The notes under the pieces were generated by a model that saw nothing but the letters and a program-made list of their open reading frames with translations, did not search any database and was not told the DNA's origin. From the NCBI GenBank assembly GCA_018263435.1, contig JAANXD010000087.1, positions 1 to 41,554 of the forward strand: DNA of 41,554 nucleotides, given 5' to 3'. Source of the stretch: Candidatus Scalindua arabica (GTDB lineage Bacteria > Planctomycetota > Brocadiia > Brocadiales > Scalinduaceae). This document shows positions 1 to 8,574 of the stretch, piece by piece. Numbering within the stretch: the stretch's first letter is position 1; each line of letters starts with the position of its first letter. The translations under genes were made by a program, and so were the position numbers.

Positions 1-188
1 GACAATAAGGTATTTAATTGCCCAAGTGATACCACGGTAAGTGCGACATCAGCATCATCCGCCTGGGTATGAGCCCTGTCATATCCATAACTACTCTGGG
101 TTTGGGTAAAAGCTGTCCCAGATGACATACCGGCATTTGAAGCAGCACTTACCGTGGTATCACTTGGGCAATTAAATACCTTATTGTC
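1..188. repeat. Perfect 44-bp inverted repeat (arms 1-44 and 145-188)
   Basis: Bases 1-44 are an exact reverse complement of bases 145-188, separated by 100 bp, and the match stops abruptly at base 45/144. The inner arm encodes the normal pilin sequence around [11 protein letters not shown]. The outer arm reads in frame as [10 protein letters not shown], which does not look like the family sequence expected after the YGYD segment. One arm coincides exactly with the window edge, so a foldback assembly or amplification artefact at a contig end is the simplest explanation; a genuine inversion is possible. Confidence 0.9.
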
Positions 189-455
189 ACTTACATATGT
201 ATTATATAACAAGTTTAAAGATGCCATTGCCGGGTTTGAGGCTGTACTTGAAGGAAATGATTCATTATTCTCATTCGCATACATTATCAAGCCCATACCT
301 ATCTGTTTTACATTACTCATGCATTGAGTCTTACGTGCTGATTCTCTTGCCCTGCTCAATACCGGAAGCAGGATTCCGGCAAGGATACCAATTATTGCAA
401 TCACAACCAGTAATTCAATGAGAGTAAAACCTCTGTTTAATTTAGGAATCCTCAT
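1..455 (-). CDS. DUF1559-type pilin-like protein, N-terminal methylation motif (3' end outside window)
   Basis: The visible N-terminus carries a type II/IV prepilin signature, [20 protein letters not shown], at about residues 8-27: a G/F cleavage site, E at +5 and a hydrophobic helix. Next comes the '[18 protein letters not shown]' region typical of the large planctomycete DUF1559 family, and then a CPSD/YGYD segment. The ATG at 453-455 is preceded by AAAGGGA, a reasonable ribosome binding site. The family is thought to form secreted pseudopilin-like proteins; substrate and role are unknown. The frame runs off the window at base 1. The last 14 or so codons (bases 1-44) are the reverse complement of bases 145-188 of the same gene, so the visible C-terminal end may not be the true protein (see repeat). 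Confidence 0.85.
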   Translation of the reverse strand, partial: MRIPKLNRGFTLIELLVVIAIIGILAGILLPVLSRARESARKTQCMSNVKQIGMGLIMYANENNESFPSSTASNPAMASLNLLYNTYVSDNKVFNCPSDTTVSAASNAGMSSGTAFTQTQSSYGYDRAHTQADDADVALTVVSLGQLNTLL

Positions 456-742
456 TCGCAAAGTCCCTTTCTTGAAGGTTTGTAAAGTAAAATATATTAG
501 AAGGTTGTAAACATCCATTAATTTTACTAATGACAGATGTAACATGCTTAAATATACTTTTTACTTGTGTGCGTAAGTATAATATCATATATACTTATGT
601 CAAGCTTTTTTGTGTATCTGTTATACAATGTCCTCGAAAATCATACCAATATAATTTCCTGGAAATAGATAAACTCATAGTGATTAATCAGAAAATTTTT
701 GGAAGACATTTTTAAATTCAGCGTTTTGCGGATTTGTTAAAT

Positions 743-3385
743 ATGTTTAACGAAAAACCTCAAGCTACTACTACACAAGATTTTAGACCGTTCCCATACT
801 GTGATCAAATAATAATAGCTATCCTGTTAGTCATTATTATTGCGGTTCCTCTCTATTTTGATGTCCATATTCACAGCGTATTCGACCTGAGCAAGATTAC
901 TATTCTGTATGTATTGACACTTGCCATGCTAGCTATCTGGTCAATAAAGACCATTTTACAATCTTCCATGCCAGCCAGTTTGCCAGGCGGGAACCAACAG
1001 CACCTAAGCAGTTTCAACCTGAGTCCGCTGTCAAAGGCACAACCATTAAGCCTGCCGATAGTAGCTTTTCTATTTGTCAGTGGACTTTCAACTATATCTT
1101 CCATAAATCCTTATTTAAGTTTAGTGGGCACTTACAAAAGATATGGAGGATTTATATCAACAATTGTGTACGTCTCATTATTCTTTGTCATTGTAAATTT
1201 CATCGACAAGAGAAGGTTAAGCTCACTCCTCGACGTAATTATCATAACTGCCAGTGCTGCATCCGTATATGGCATCCTGCAATATTTCGGATTAGACCTG
1301 TATCATTGGAGCACGTCTTTTGGTTATGGAATAAGGGTTTCTTCCACCTTTGGGCACCCTGCATTCTTTTCTGCATTTCTTATTATGGTTATACCTCTTG
1401 TTCTTATCAAAATCTTCTCCTGTAAAGAATGGTTCAAGGCTTATCCATATATAGGAATTTTAGCGTTATTATTGATCGCATTTTATTATACAAGAACACG
1501 CGCTTCCTTTCTGGGCCTTATTGTTTCAAATTTGTTTTTCTTTTCTTTGATTGGGAAAAAAAACCTTCTGGCAGATAAGACAAAAACGATTGTTACGATA
1601 TCTATCATGATCGGTATTTCAATTCTCTTTAATGTAAACGACAAGGCGTCCGTTGTCGGAAGATTCAAAGGCAGCATAAATCCCGTCCACTTAAACAATA
1701 AATCAGGAGAGAAAACTGAAAACCTGCAGAGTAAACATCTTGCAGAACAAGACCTGCTTGCGCAACATACACCTTTTGATGGCTCAACCCAATATCCTCG
1801 CCTTCCCGCCCGGCAGCACCGTTCGGACGGGTCTGATAAACAGGATCATTACTGGGATGTCGATCTCGCACATAAATTAGAAGGCACAACTCTTACAAGA
1901 TTCCTACAATATCTGACGAGTCTCAGGATTATTTATGATTATCCCATTCTTGGAATCGGACCGGACACATTAGGCATGATATACCCTCAGTATGTAGCAA
2001 AGCTTCATCGGGAAATGAACGAACAGAGGGGTTTTGAAAATCAAAACAGGATACACAGTGATTTAATAAATATAACAGTTTCAACCGGCCTGCTGGGCCT
2101 GGGAGTTTATGTGTGGTTCGCCTTTGCTTATGGAAGGATGGTGTGGAAAGGATGTAAGAAGGCGGATGGTTCTGACAAAATACTCATAATAGGCCTTTGT
2201 ACAGGATGCCTGGCTTATTTTGTTCAAAATCAGTTTAGTTTCGGGCATATACCCATAATCACACTCTTCTGGTTTCTTGTTGCCATGTCGGTTATTGCCT
2301 GCCTGCCCGTCCGCCAGGCGGGCCGCCCCAAACAGTTCAAACGGCTTAATCCGTTCAAACAGTTTAAACGGTTCAATGGGAATCTTGCAAAATACATATT
2401 CTGTGGAATTACCATATGTTTAATGATCCTGCTTATTACACTTAGTTTGTATCGTTATAAAGCAGACATATATTTTGAACACGGGCGACGATCACTTGGC
2501 CAATATAAAGCAGATATCCCGACTCAAGACGGGCAAAAGCCATCTACGATAATTCCGATAAATGAGGCAATCCAAAGCCTGGAAACGGCTGTAAAACTTA
2601 ATCCATTAGCATTGAATTATCGTAACGTGCTAAGTGGTATCTATCTGAAGATGGCAGCAATTGGTATCAGCAAAGATCCCGAAAGTATCATGGAGGGCCT
2701 GCCAGACAACTTTTCGCATGAACAGACAACAATGTGGTTTGCAAATGCAATTGACGGTGCAGAGACAGTACAAAAACTTTATCCCAGGGATTATCATTCT
2801 GCTTTTACCCTTGGTCAGGCCTACCATCTCCTTGATAAGATGTCTGACGAGGACATGAGTAAGAACGCAATCAAATACTATAAAAGAACAGCAATGCTGC
2901 ATCCGTTTAAGCTTGAATATCGGAATAAACTTGCACGGCTCTATGCCGAAAAAGGTCGGTACGAGGACGCCATTCATGAGTTAAAAGAGGCAAAGAGTAT
3001 TGCACCATCCAATCAGGCACCCTACTTAAACCTCGCTAAGGTATTCATGAATGACGGAGAACGATATGAAGAAGCAGAAGCCACCCTTCTTGAATTCATC
3101 AAGAAAAATCCTGACAGTAAAATATCAGATATTTACAGACTTCTGAGTTACATCTATTTGAAGACAGCAAAATGGGAAAAAGTCTTGATTCAATCAGAAA
3201 AGATAATTCAACTCGATCAGGGAGATTTAGAGGCCCATAAATATGCGATTATGGCCAACTCAAGGCTTAAAAGATTTGAAGACGCGCGAAATCTGTGTAA
3301 TCGTATCCTGGATTTAACAGGATCAGGGAGTAACACATACAGCAAATATGCTAAAGATATGCTGGAGGTTTTATCGGGAAAGTAA
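743..3385 (+). CDS. O-antigen ligase/polymerase (WaaL/Wzy family) with C-terminal TPR domain
   Basis: This is an approximately 880-residue integral membrane protein. About ten hydrophobic helices fill residues 20-560, with a large soluble loop around residues 300-400. The segment around 'LGIGPDTLGMIYPQY' matches the Wzy_C/WaaL periplasmic loop region. Residues from about 600 to the end are soluble and contain tetratricopeptide repeats (for example 'EKGRYEDAIHELKEAKSIAPS'). Family members join or polymerise polysaccharide on lipid carriers at the periplasmic face of the inner membrane. The ATG at 743 is chosen; a TTG at 734 is possible, and neither has a clear ribosome binding site. Two GC-rich repeat insertions interrupt the protein in frame (1801-1836 and 2299-2375). 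Nearby lpxD and lpxI fit an LPS context, although the genes are convergent. Confidence 0.8.
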   Translation: MFNEKPQATTTQDFRPFPYCDQIIIAILLVIIIAVPLYFDVHIHSVFDLSKITILYVLTLAMLAIWSIKTILQSSMPASLPGGNQQHLSSFNLSPLSKAQPLSLPIVAFLFVSGLSTISSINPYLSLVGTYKRYGGFISTIVYVSLFFVIVNFIDKRRLSSLLDVIIITASAASVYGILQYFGLDLYHWSTSFGYGIRVSSTFGHPAFFSAFLIMVIPLVLIKIFSCKEWFKAYPYIGILALLLIAFYYTRTRASFLGLIVSNLFFFSLIGKKNLLADKTKTIVTISIMIGISILFNVNDKASVVGRFKGSINPVHLNNKSGEKTENLQSKHLAEQDLLAQHTPFDGSTQYPRLPARQHRSDGSDKQDHYWDVDLAHKLEGTTLTRFLQYLTSLRIIYDYPILGIGPDTLGMIYPQYVAKLHREMNEQRGFENQNRIHSDLINITVSTGLLGLGVYVWFAFAYGRMVWKGCKKADGSDKILIIGLCTGCLAYFVQNQFSFGHIPIITLFWFLVAMSVIACLPVRQAGRPKQFKRLNPFKQFKRFNGNLAKYIFCGITICLMILLITLSLYRYKADIYFEHGRRSLGQYKADIPTQDGQKPSTIIPINEAIQSLETAVKLNPLALNYRNVLSGIYLKMAAIGISKDPESIMEGLPDNFSHEQTTMWFANAIDGAETVQKLYPRDYHSAFTLGQAYHLLDKMSDEDMSKNAIKYYKRTAMLHPFKLEYRNKLARLYAEKGRYEDAIHELKEAKSIAPSNQAPYLNLAKVFMNDGERYEEAEATLLEFIKKNPDSKISDIYRLLSYIYLKTAKWEKVLIQSEKIIQLDQGDLEAHKYAIMANSRLKRFEDARNLCNRILDLTGSGSNTYSKYAKDMLEVLSGK
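1801..1836. repeat. GC-rich palindromic element inside the O-antigen ligase gene
   Basis: A C/G-rich stretch with imperfect dyad (CCCGCCCGGC...GGACGGG) lies in frame within the AT-rich ligase gene, in the hydrophilic loop. It shares the CCCG...CGGACGGG theme with elements at 2304-2332 and 4278-4308. The encoded residues (LPARQHRSDG) look like inserted, non-conserved sequence. Confidence 0.5.
2299..2375. repeat. In-frame GC-rich palindrome plus short tandem repeats
   Basis: GCCCGTCCGCCAGGCGGGC (about 2306-2324) forms a hairpin. It is followed by alternating copies of GTTCAAACGG/GTTTAAACGG-like units up to 2375. The encoded residues (CLPVRQAGR then KQFKRLNPFKQFKRF) form a basic insertion between two membrane helices. 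The composition and self-repetition differ from the flanking coding sequence, which suggests that a mobile palindromic repeat landed in the gene without breaking the frame. Confidence 0.6.
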
Positions 3386-3411
3386 ATCAGGTACTTATTA
3401 AATGCTATCTA

Positions 3412-4230
3412 TTACAAAGCGATTATAGAAATCTTATACTTGTCTGCCAGTTTAACGGTATCTTCTTTATCAAGGATCAAAGTTTTTTCCGCCTCTATCG
3501 CTAATGTAGATACGCCTGCCTCTTTAAGGTAATCGACAGTTTCTGTCCCAATGGTTGGTACATCAAAGCGCGGATCTTGACCCTTCTTACTTAACTTTAT
3601 TACCACAACTTTTCCGCGGCCAAGTTCACCTCCACGTTTGATTGTTTCATTTGTCCCCTCAATCGCTTCGACTGCCAGGACTATTTTATCCTTTACTACA
3701 ATGCACTGTCCTATCTCCATCCCTGCAATCTCCTTTGCAATCTTCCATCCGAACTCTATATCGGCTGTCTCATTTTCTGATGGTTTCCTCTTAGTCAAAC
3801 AACCTTTCTCTGCCAGAAGGTTCTTCACGTAATCTATAGAACTGACAAGTTCTATACCGTCCTCGGCCAGTTCGTTTGCAACGGCTTCAAGAATAGAATG
3901 ATCGTGCTTACTCCTCAGCTTTTTATACCACATATTGATAGCTCTCAGGTCAGGTCTTAATTTTAAGTGTTTAAATCTTGAATGTATATGTGACTTCGTC
4001 AACCCCCCTGCCATCACAGCCTTTTCTATATGTTCGCTCTTTAATGTCTTTATCAATTTACCCATCTTGGCAATACCGACCCAGTATAATTTCTCAACAT
4101 ATTTCTCAATTTCAGGAGATGCTTCGTTTTCAATAGCAACGGCTATTAAACTTATACCTTTGGCCTTTGCACTCTGTGCAAAGAGTATCGGGAACCTGCC
4201 ATTACCTGCAATCAATCCTAATCTTTTCAT
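3412..4230 (-). CDS. lpxI: UDP-2,3-diacylglucosamine pyrophosphatase LpxI (DUF1009)
   Basis: This 272-residue protein opens with MKRLGLIAGNGRFPILFA, the LpxI N-terminal domain signature. It continues with 'AVMAGGLTK' and a C-terminal domain containing 'DPRFDVPTIG', the region that holds the catalytic aspartate in characterised LpxI. LpxI hydrolyses UDP-2,3-diacylglucosamine to lipid X and UMP, the fourth step of lipid A synthesis, in place of LpxH. The ATG at 4228-4230 follows GGTGGAAGAGAA. A longer in-frame reading back to 4314 only translates a palindromic repeat and is rejected. It lies 80 bp downstream of lpxD on the same strand, so the two are probably one operon. Confidence 0.93.
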   Translation of the reverse strand: MKRLGLIAGNGRFPILFAQSAKAKGISLIAVAIENEASPEIEKYVEKLYWVGIAKMGKLIKTLKSEHIEKAVMAGGLTKSHIHSRFKHLKLRPDLRAINMWYKKLRSKHDHSILEAVANELAEDGIELVSSIDYVKNLLAEKGCLTKRKPSENETADIEFGWKIAKEIAGMEIGQCIVVKDKIVLAVEAIEGTNETIKRGGELGRGKVVVIKLSKKGQDPRFDVPTIGTETVDYLKEAGVSTLAIEAEKTLILDKEDTVKLADKYKISIIAL

Positions 4231-4277
4231 TTCTCTTCCACCTGGAATATACGAATTATTTGGGTAATTTGTGGTAG

Positions 4278-4308
4278 CCGCCCGAACGTACCGTTCAGTA
4301 CGGGCGGG
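4278..4308. repeat. GC-rich palindrome between lpxD and lpxI
   Basis: CCGCCCG (4278-4284) pairs with CGGGCGG (4301-4307). A nested GAACG/CGTTC stem lies at 284-288/292-296 of the same kilobase. The palindrome sits two bases beyond the lpxD stop. It could act as an intercistronic RNA hairpin and resembles the elements embedded in the ligase gene. Confidence 0.65.
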
Positions 4309-4310
4309 CA

Positions 4311-5345
4311 TCAATCGCTCAATTTAGATTCCAACTCTTTTATCTTCCTCTGTAACTCCTTTACAGTCTCTCTCATCTCAGGGAGCCTTTGTATTATCAT
4401 ATAACATTTTCTCATTCTTTCGATCTCTATTGCAGGTGTGCCCAGAAATGTACCGCCTGCAGGCAGGTCATTTGTAACTCCTGTCCAGCCGCCCACTTTC
4501 ACATTATCTCCCACCTTGATATGGCCTGCAACACCTGACCCGCCGGCCAGGATAACGTTATTTCCAATCTGAACACTGCCCGCAATTCCAACCTGTGAGG
4601 TTACCAGAACATCTTCACCAATCTCAACATTGTGAGCAATCATTACCTCACTGTCTATCTTTGTACCTCTCCTGATTCTGGTCTCCCCCAGTACGGCACG
4701 GTTGATTGTTGTATTGGCGCCTATATCAACATCATCTTCGATTACGGTAATTCCGATCTGAGGTATTTTAAAGTAAGTCTTCCCATCCGGAGCATATCCA
4801 TAACCGCTGCAGCCAATGACTGAATTACTATGGATCACTACACGTTCACCGATTATTGTTCCTTTGTGGAGTACGGTATTTGGATGGATTATGGTATCCT
4901 TCCCTATCTGACAATCATCCCCTACATAAACACCGGGATACAAAACCACATCATCAGCCACCTTCGCATTTTCACCTATAAAGACAAATGGGTAAACGGT
5001 TACATTAGGGGCCATTTCGGCTGAATCACTTACTCTGGCTGAGTCATCCACTGTCCCTGAATATACTTTCTCAGGATTCATCATCAGATCAACAACCTTT
5101 GCAAATGCCAGGTAAGGGTCCTTGGTTACCAGCAGGTTTTTGCCTTCAGCTTCCATGCCCGGTGACACCAGGATTGCGGACGCCCCGGTCGACCCAAGCT
5201 TTTTAATATACTTCTTATTAGATACAAAGGTGATGTAACCTTCCACTGCTTCATCAATCGTCATTACACCCTTTATCTTTATATTCTCGTCGCCGACTAC
5301 CTCTCCGCCTACGTATTCAGCAAGCTCTTTCAGTGTCTTTTCCAT
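4311..5345 (-). CDS. lpxD: UDP-3-O-acylglucosamine N-acyltransferase LpxD
   Basis: The 344-residue product has the LpxD uridine-binding N-domain (residues 1-100, 'GVMTIDEAVEGYITFVSNKKY'), a long left-handed beta-helix of hexapeptide repeats (about 105-310) and a C-terminal helix rich in K/E/L. The catalytic histidine is H238 in IAHNVEIGED. LpxD transfers a 3-hydroxyacyl chain from acyl-ACP to UDP-3-O-acylglucosamine, the third step of lipid A synthesis. The ATG directly abuts the stop codon of the upstream protease gene (zero spacing), with GGGAAAG as ribosome binding site, so translational coupling is likely. Length is normal for the family. Confidence 0.96.
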   Translation of the reverse strand: MEKTLKELAEYVGGEVVGDENIKIKGVMTIDEAVEGYITFVSNKKYIKKLGSTGASAILVSPGMEAEGKNLLVTKDPYLAFAKVVDLMMNPEKVYSGTVDDSARVSDSAEMAPNVTVYPFVFIGENAKVADDVVLYPGVYVGDDCQIGKDTIIHPNTVLHKGTIIGERVVIHSNSVIGCSGYGYAPDGKTYFKIPQIGITVIEDDVDIGANTTINRAVLGETRIRRGTKIDSEVMIAHNVEIGEDVLVTSQVGIAGSVQIGNNVILAGGSGVAGHIKVGDNVKVGGWTGVTNDLPAGGTFLGTPAIEIERMRKCYMIIQRLPEMRETVKELQRKIKELESKLSD

Positions 5346-6299
5346 TTATACTTTCCCGTAATTGTATGAATCGTTATAGATTTTCTTGATTACTATTAAT
5401 ATACATATTAAGAAAATCCATATGACGATCCCTGTTACTAACTTGCTATCACCACCAAACAGCCATATCAGTTTCTCCCTGAAACGCGAGATGAATATAG
5501 AGTCTGTCTTCGACATAAACACCATTCCTGAATGCAGGCCGATGGAGAGGTACAGTGATTTAGTTCGAATCAATGCATAAGACAGCACTATACCAACCAG
5601 AAAGAGCCCTATAATCGCAGGCAGATGTTGCACTATATCAAAAAACAGAGGCTTAAAGAATTGCGCCATGGTTACAAAACCGACAAACGGCTGAAAACCT
5701 GTAGAAACAAAAACATCAGCCCTGAAAAAATGCAGAACCGAGTAAATCAGACTGCACACGATTACGGCCGTCAGCGTTGACATATTTTCCATAAAAGACT
5801 GTAACAGGTACCCCCTGAAAAATATCTCCTCCATAAAGCCTATTAAACAACCTATAAACAGATACTTGAAAATGTCTACTATCGACTCTCTTAATACTTC
5901 GGAATCCAGTTTATCGTAAATTATAAAATCAAGATGAATAACCCACGCACCGGAAAGAAGCCCAATACCATAATAGATAAGTAGTGACAATACCGCCAGT
6001 GAAAAACCAAATAGAAACTGCCTGAAGAAGCCCGGCCTTCTCTTTAAGCCTGAAGAGATCAGTGTACCGAATCTCAACGACTTCCTGTAGACCAGAAACA
6101 CTATCAGGGCAGCCACCATTAATACCCTTCTCATCACCTTGCCGAAATTATACACACCATTCTCGTAGTCCACCGAATCCGCCATGAAACCCGTCTTCTC
6201 CAGCATAAAGTCCAGAGGAACCTTCTTGATGGGCGCAATGATACAGCTGGCAAATACTATAATCAAAAACAGCAGGATTAATTTCTTATATAGTTTCAT
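5346..6299 (-). CDS. CPBP-family intramembrane metalloprotease (Rce1/Abi-like)
   Basis: This 317-residue, strongly hydrophobic protein has about eight predicted membrane helices. It shows the CPBP motifs FMEEIFFRGYL (the EExxxR motif, near residue 160) and, further on, SLIYSVLHFFRADVF carrying the conserved histidine of motif 2. The family comprises membrane metal-dependent proteases related to CAAX prenyl endopeptidase; bacterial substrates are mostly unknown. The stop codon touches the lpxD start, so it is probably co-transcribed with lpxD-lpxI and may act on envelope proteins, which is inference. No good ribosome binding site precedes the ATG at 6299; the upstream bases are a GGGTTACGGGTTACAAG-type short repeat. 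Confidence 0.85.
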   Translation of the reverse strand: MKLYKKLILLFLIIVFASCIIAPIKKVPLDFMLEKTGFMADSVDYENGVYNFGKVMRRVLMVAALIVFLVYRKSLRFGTLISSGLKRRPGFFRQFLFGFSLAVLSLLIYYGIGLLSGAWVIHLDFIIYDKLDSEVLRESIVDIFKYLFIGCLIGFMEEIFFRGYLLQSFMENMSTLTAVIVCSLIYSVLHFFRADVFVSTGFQPFVGFVTMAQFFKPLFFDIVQHLPAIIGLFLVGIVLSYALIRTKSLYLSIGLHSGMVFMSKTDSIFISRFREKLIWLFGGDSKLVTGIVIWIFLICILIVIKKIYNDSYNYGKV

Positions 6300-6654
6300 T
6301 ACGAGTTTCGGGTTACGGGTTACAAGTTACGAGTTAAATAGGTTTAATCGAATATTTTGACAGAAAGGTACTGATATTTCAAAGGATACAGGGAATCAGG
6401 CAATTTATAATGACCTTCAAGTGGGTGTATGTGAACTGACAAACCGGATTTGGAATCTAACACAATACCCGTAAACAGTCAAGTCAAAAGGTATTAGCTG
6501 CAAAGACAAAAGATAGTCCTCACACAAAGCCACAAAGATCACAGATAAAAACGAATTTCGAATTACGAAGTGCACCAGCAAGTAAAACCAATTGACAAAA
6601 AACTGCCAAAGTATAAGATTACTTTAATAAATATATATAATGTAAAAGTAATGT
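6300..6654. other. Intergenic region upstream of the CPBP-lpx cluster, with possible coding relict
   Basis: The first 40 bases are a short-period repeat (variants of GGGTTACGAGTTAC). On the minus strand, 6344-6463 is an open stretch starting GTG that reads as plausible protein (for example SGLSVHIHPLEGHYKLPDS) and ends KIFD-stop. It has no ribosome binding site or upstream continuation and may be a gene remnant or chance. A CACAAAG-type repeat lies at about 6524-6540. The CPBP-lpxD-lpxI promoter should be here, but none is clear. Confidence 0.3.
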
Positions 6655-6660
6655 TATATA

Positions 6661-8345
6661 GTTTCTGTACGGAAATTATTAAGCCTAATGATTGCAGTAG
6701 TTTATATCCGTGAGGAGGTATTAAAAGTCCTTGCAAATTGGGAGTAAAATGATACAATTCAGTTCTGTAAGTTATTGTAAAACAATGAATTATATCAATA
6801 ATCCCAAATGCAAGGAGGAAAAATGCGAGTAATTTCTGACACACAAATGAGGCTTGAATTCTACCAAAGCCATAGCAAAATGTCAAAGAAACTGGAGAAA
6901 ATATCTGAGGTTTTGCAAAAAGATATGAGTTTTTTAGAAAAGGTAGCAGAAGATTTCAAGACACCAAAAGGATCTTCAGCTGGAGCAAAGGGGATGACAA
7001 TAGAACAGGTAGTAAGAGTAGCAATATTGAAACAACTACGTCAGTTAGGCTATGAGGAGCTCTACGATGAATTGAACGATAATATAAGTTACCGGCGTTT
7101 TGGGAAGATCCATGAGGGGGAAGTGCCGAAGAAAATGACGTTGAATGAAAATATCAAAAGGATATCACCGGAGGGATGGGAAGAAATACACAAGGTAATA
7201 ATAAAAACCGCAAAAGGGCTGGGTGTGGAAAAAGGTAAAAGTGTACGAATGGACTCAACAGGAGTAGAGAGCAATATACATTATCCGACCGATGGAGAGT
7301 TGTTGTGGGATTGTGTAAGAGTGATAGATCGTATTATAGAAGGAGTAATGGATGAATATCCTGATATGGAAATTGGGTATCACAATCATACAAAGAGGGC
7401 AAAGAAGCGCAGGTACAGGATAGTCAATACGAGTAGTGAGGAAAAGCGAGTAGAAGCGTATAGAGATTTATTGAAGGTGTCAAGAGTGACAGGGAAATAT
7501 GGCGAGTCTTGCATAGAGCAATTGGAGAAAAAAGTAAGACAGGGAGATATAGAGGCTGGAGTATATAAAGAGGATTTAACAGGGTATTTGGAGTCATTGA
7601 ATACCATAATAAACCAGACAGAACGTCGGGTATTAAATGAAGAGAAAGTTGAAGCGAAGGACAAGTTGGTATCCATATTTGAGACACATAGTGATATATT
7701 GGCTAAAGGTAAAAGGAAAGTAATCTTTGGCCACAAGATACTGTTGAGCGGAGGAAAAAGTAACCTGATATTAGATTGTATGATAGAGAGAGGTAATTGG
7801 AGTGATGCTGAGTATTTTGAAAAAGGGATAGACCGGCTTAAGGAAAGATATGACGTCCATCCAGAAGAAATAACTACAGATGGTGGGTTTGCCGGTAAGA
7901 ATAATTATGATTATGCAGTTGGTAAAAAGATTAAGAAAGTTTTGTTTACCAAGAAATGTTCATCTAAAATAGTAGAGTTGGTGAAGACCAGTCGAGCGTA
8001 CAAGAGATTAAAAAGATTTAGAGCAGGAATCGAGGGATGTATATCCGCGGGAAAGAGAGCGTATGGTTTAAGCCGGTGTACCTGGAAAGGGTGGCGAAGC
8101 TTTCAAAGTTACGTCTGGCTGGGAGTAATAGCATTTAACCTGAGTATCATGGCAAATACTTTACTGAAGTAAATGTAACAGACGTAATATTTATAATTAA
8201 CAAGAATACTACAGTAGTGGTATGTTTAAATTCAGACAGAAACTCAGATTTTAAAGTTTTTTTCAAATTATTGCTAATTTGAAAAGCAAAAAAACTGACG
8301 ATCGGATTAGGAGACGTCTTTAACGCTTCATTTCCGTACTGAAAC
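6661..8345 (+). mobile_element. Complete insertion sequence, about 1.69 kb, ISNCY-like
   Basis: The left end GTTTCTGTACGGAAAT (6661-6676) is repeated in inverted form at the right end (8330-8345) with one mismatch in 16. Both ends are flanked by TATATA (6655-6660 and 8346-8351), consistent with a 6-bp target duplication. That sequence is itself palindromic, so the terminal repeat could be counted up to 23 bp with a shorter or no duplication. One transposase gene fills the interior. Near-perfect ends and an intact gene suggest recent insertion. It landed between the CPBP-lpx cluster and a ParE-type toxin-antitoxin module, 41 bp before the antitoxin start. Confidence 0.85.
6823..8172 (+). CDS. 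DDE transposase, IS4/IS5 superfamily (ISNCY-like)
   Basis: The 449-residue transposase has an apparent DDE triad: D144 in VRMDSTGVESNIHYPTD, D353 in TTDGGFAGKNN and E404 in FRAGIEGCISAGKRAYGLSR. The last has the spacing of the Y-(2)-R-(3)-E-(6)-K-like signature. The N-terminal region (residues 1-110) is a helical DNA-binding domain ('TIEQVVRVAILKQLRQLGYEELYDEL'). The pattern matches transposases that ISfinder places in the ISNCY group; this is from memory. The ATG at 6823 is chosen because AAGGAGG (6812-6818) lies just before it; the in-frame ATG at 6808 precedes that ribosome binding site. No frameshift or stop disrupts the gene. Confidence 0.92.
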   Translation: MRVISDTQMRLEFYQSHSKMSKKLEKISEVLQKDMSFLEKVAEDFKTPKGSSAGAKGMTIEQVVRVAILKQLRQLGYEELYDELNDNISYRRFGKIHEGEVPKKMTLNENIKRISPEGWEEIHKVIIKTAKGLGVEKGKSVRMDSTGVESNIHYPTDGELLWDCVRVIDRIIEGVMDEYPDMEIGYHNHTKRAKKRRYRIVNTSSEEKRVEAYRDLLKVSRVTGKYGESCIEQLEKKVRQGDIEAGVYKEDLTGYLESLNTIINQTERRVLNEEKVEAKDKLVSIFETHSDILAKGKRKVIFGHKILLSGGKSNLILDCMIERGNWSDAEYFEKGIDRLKERYDVHPEEITTDGGFAGKNNYDYAVGKKIKKVLFTKKCSSKIVELVKTSRAYKRLKRFRAGIEGCISAGKRAYGLSRCTWKGWRSFQSYVWLGVIAFNLSIMANTLLK

Positions 8346-8391
8346 TATATAAACTATTAACTAAATCATTTATAAATTCGAGGAATAAACC

Positions 8392-8574
8392 ATGATTGAG
8401 AAAGAGCAGGCAATTAAAGCTATTCAGGATCTTCCGCAAAATGCAACTATTGAAGATGCAATGGAAAAACTATACCTTCTTTATAAAATAGACCGGGGTA
8501 TGAAACAGGCCGATGAAGGAAACAAAATATCACAAGATGAGGCAAAAAAGAAAATGGAAAGATGGTTAAAGTAA
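8392..8574 (+). CDS. Small antitoxin paired with ParE-type toxin
   Basis: The 60-residue acidic/basic helical protein (MIEKEQAIKAIQDLPQNATIE...) resembles short RelB/ParD-like antitoxins whose C-terminus ends in a lysine-rich helix. GAGGAA lies 7 bases before the ATG. It overlaps the downstream toxin gene by 13 bases, the usual antitoxin-first layout. The N-terminal part probably binds the operator and the C-terminus the toxin (inference from layout). The gene starts 41 bp after the IS end, so its native promoter may have been displaced and expression may depend on the element. Confidence 0.75.
   Translation: MIEKEQAIKAIQDLPQNATIEDAMEKLYLLYKIDRGMKQADEGNKISQDEAKKKMERWLK

Noticed and set aside
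4231-4314. N-terminal extension of LpxI (28 more residues)
   Set aside because: It translates the GC-rich palindrome after lpxD, and a good ribosome binding site lies before the ATG at 4230.
6592-6617. Promoter TTGACA...TATAAG just before the IS
   Set aside because: The spacer is only 14 bp and the next alternatives for -10 are poor; no gene clearly depends on it.
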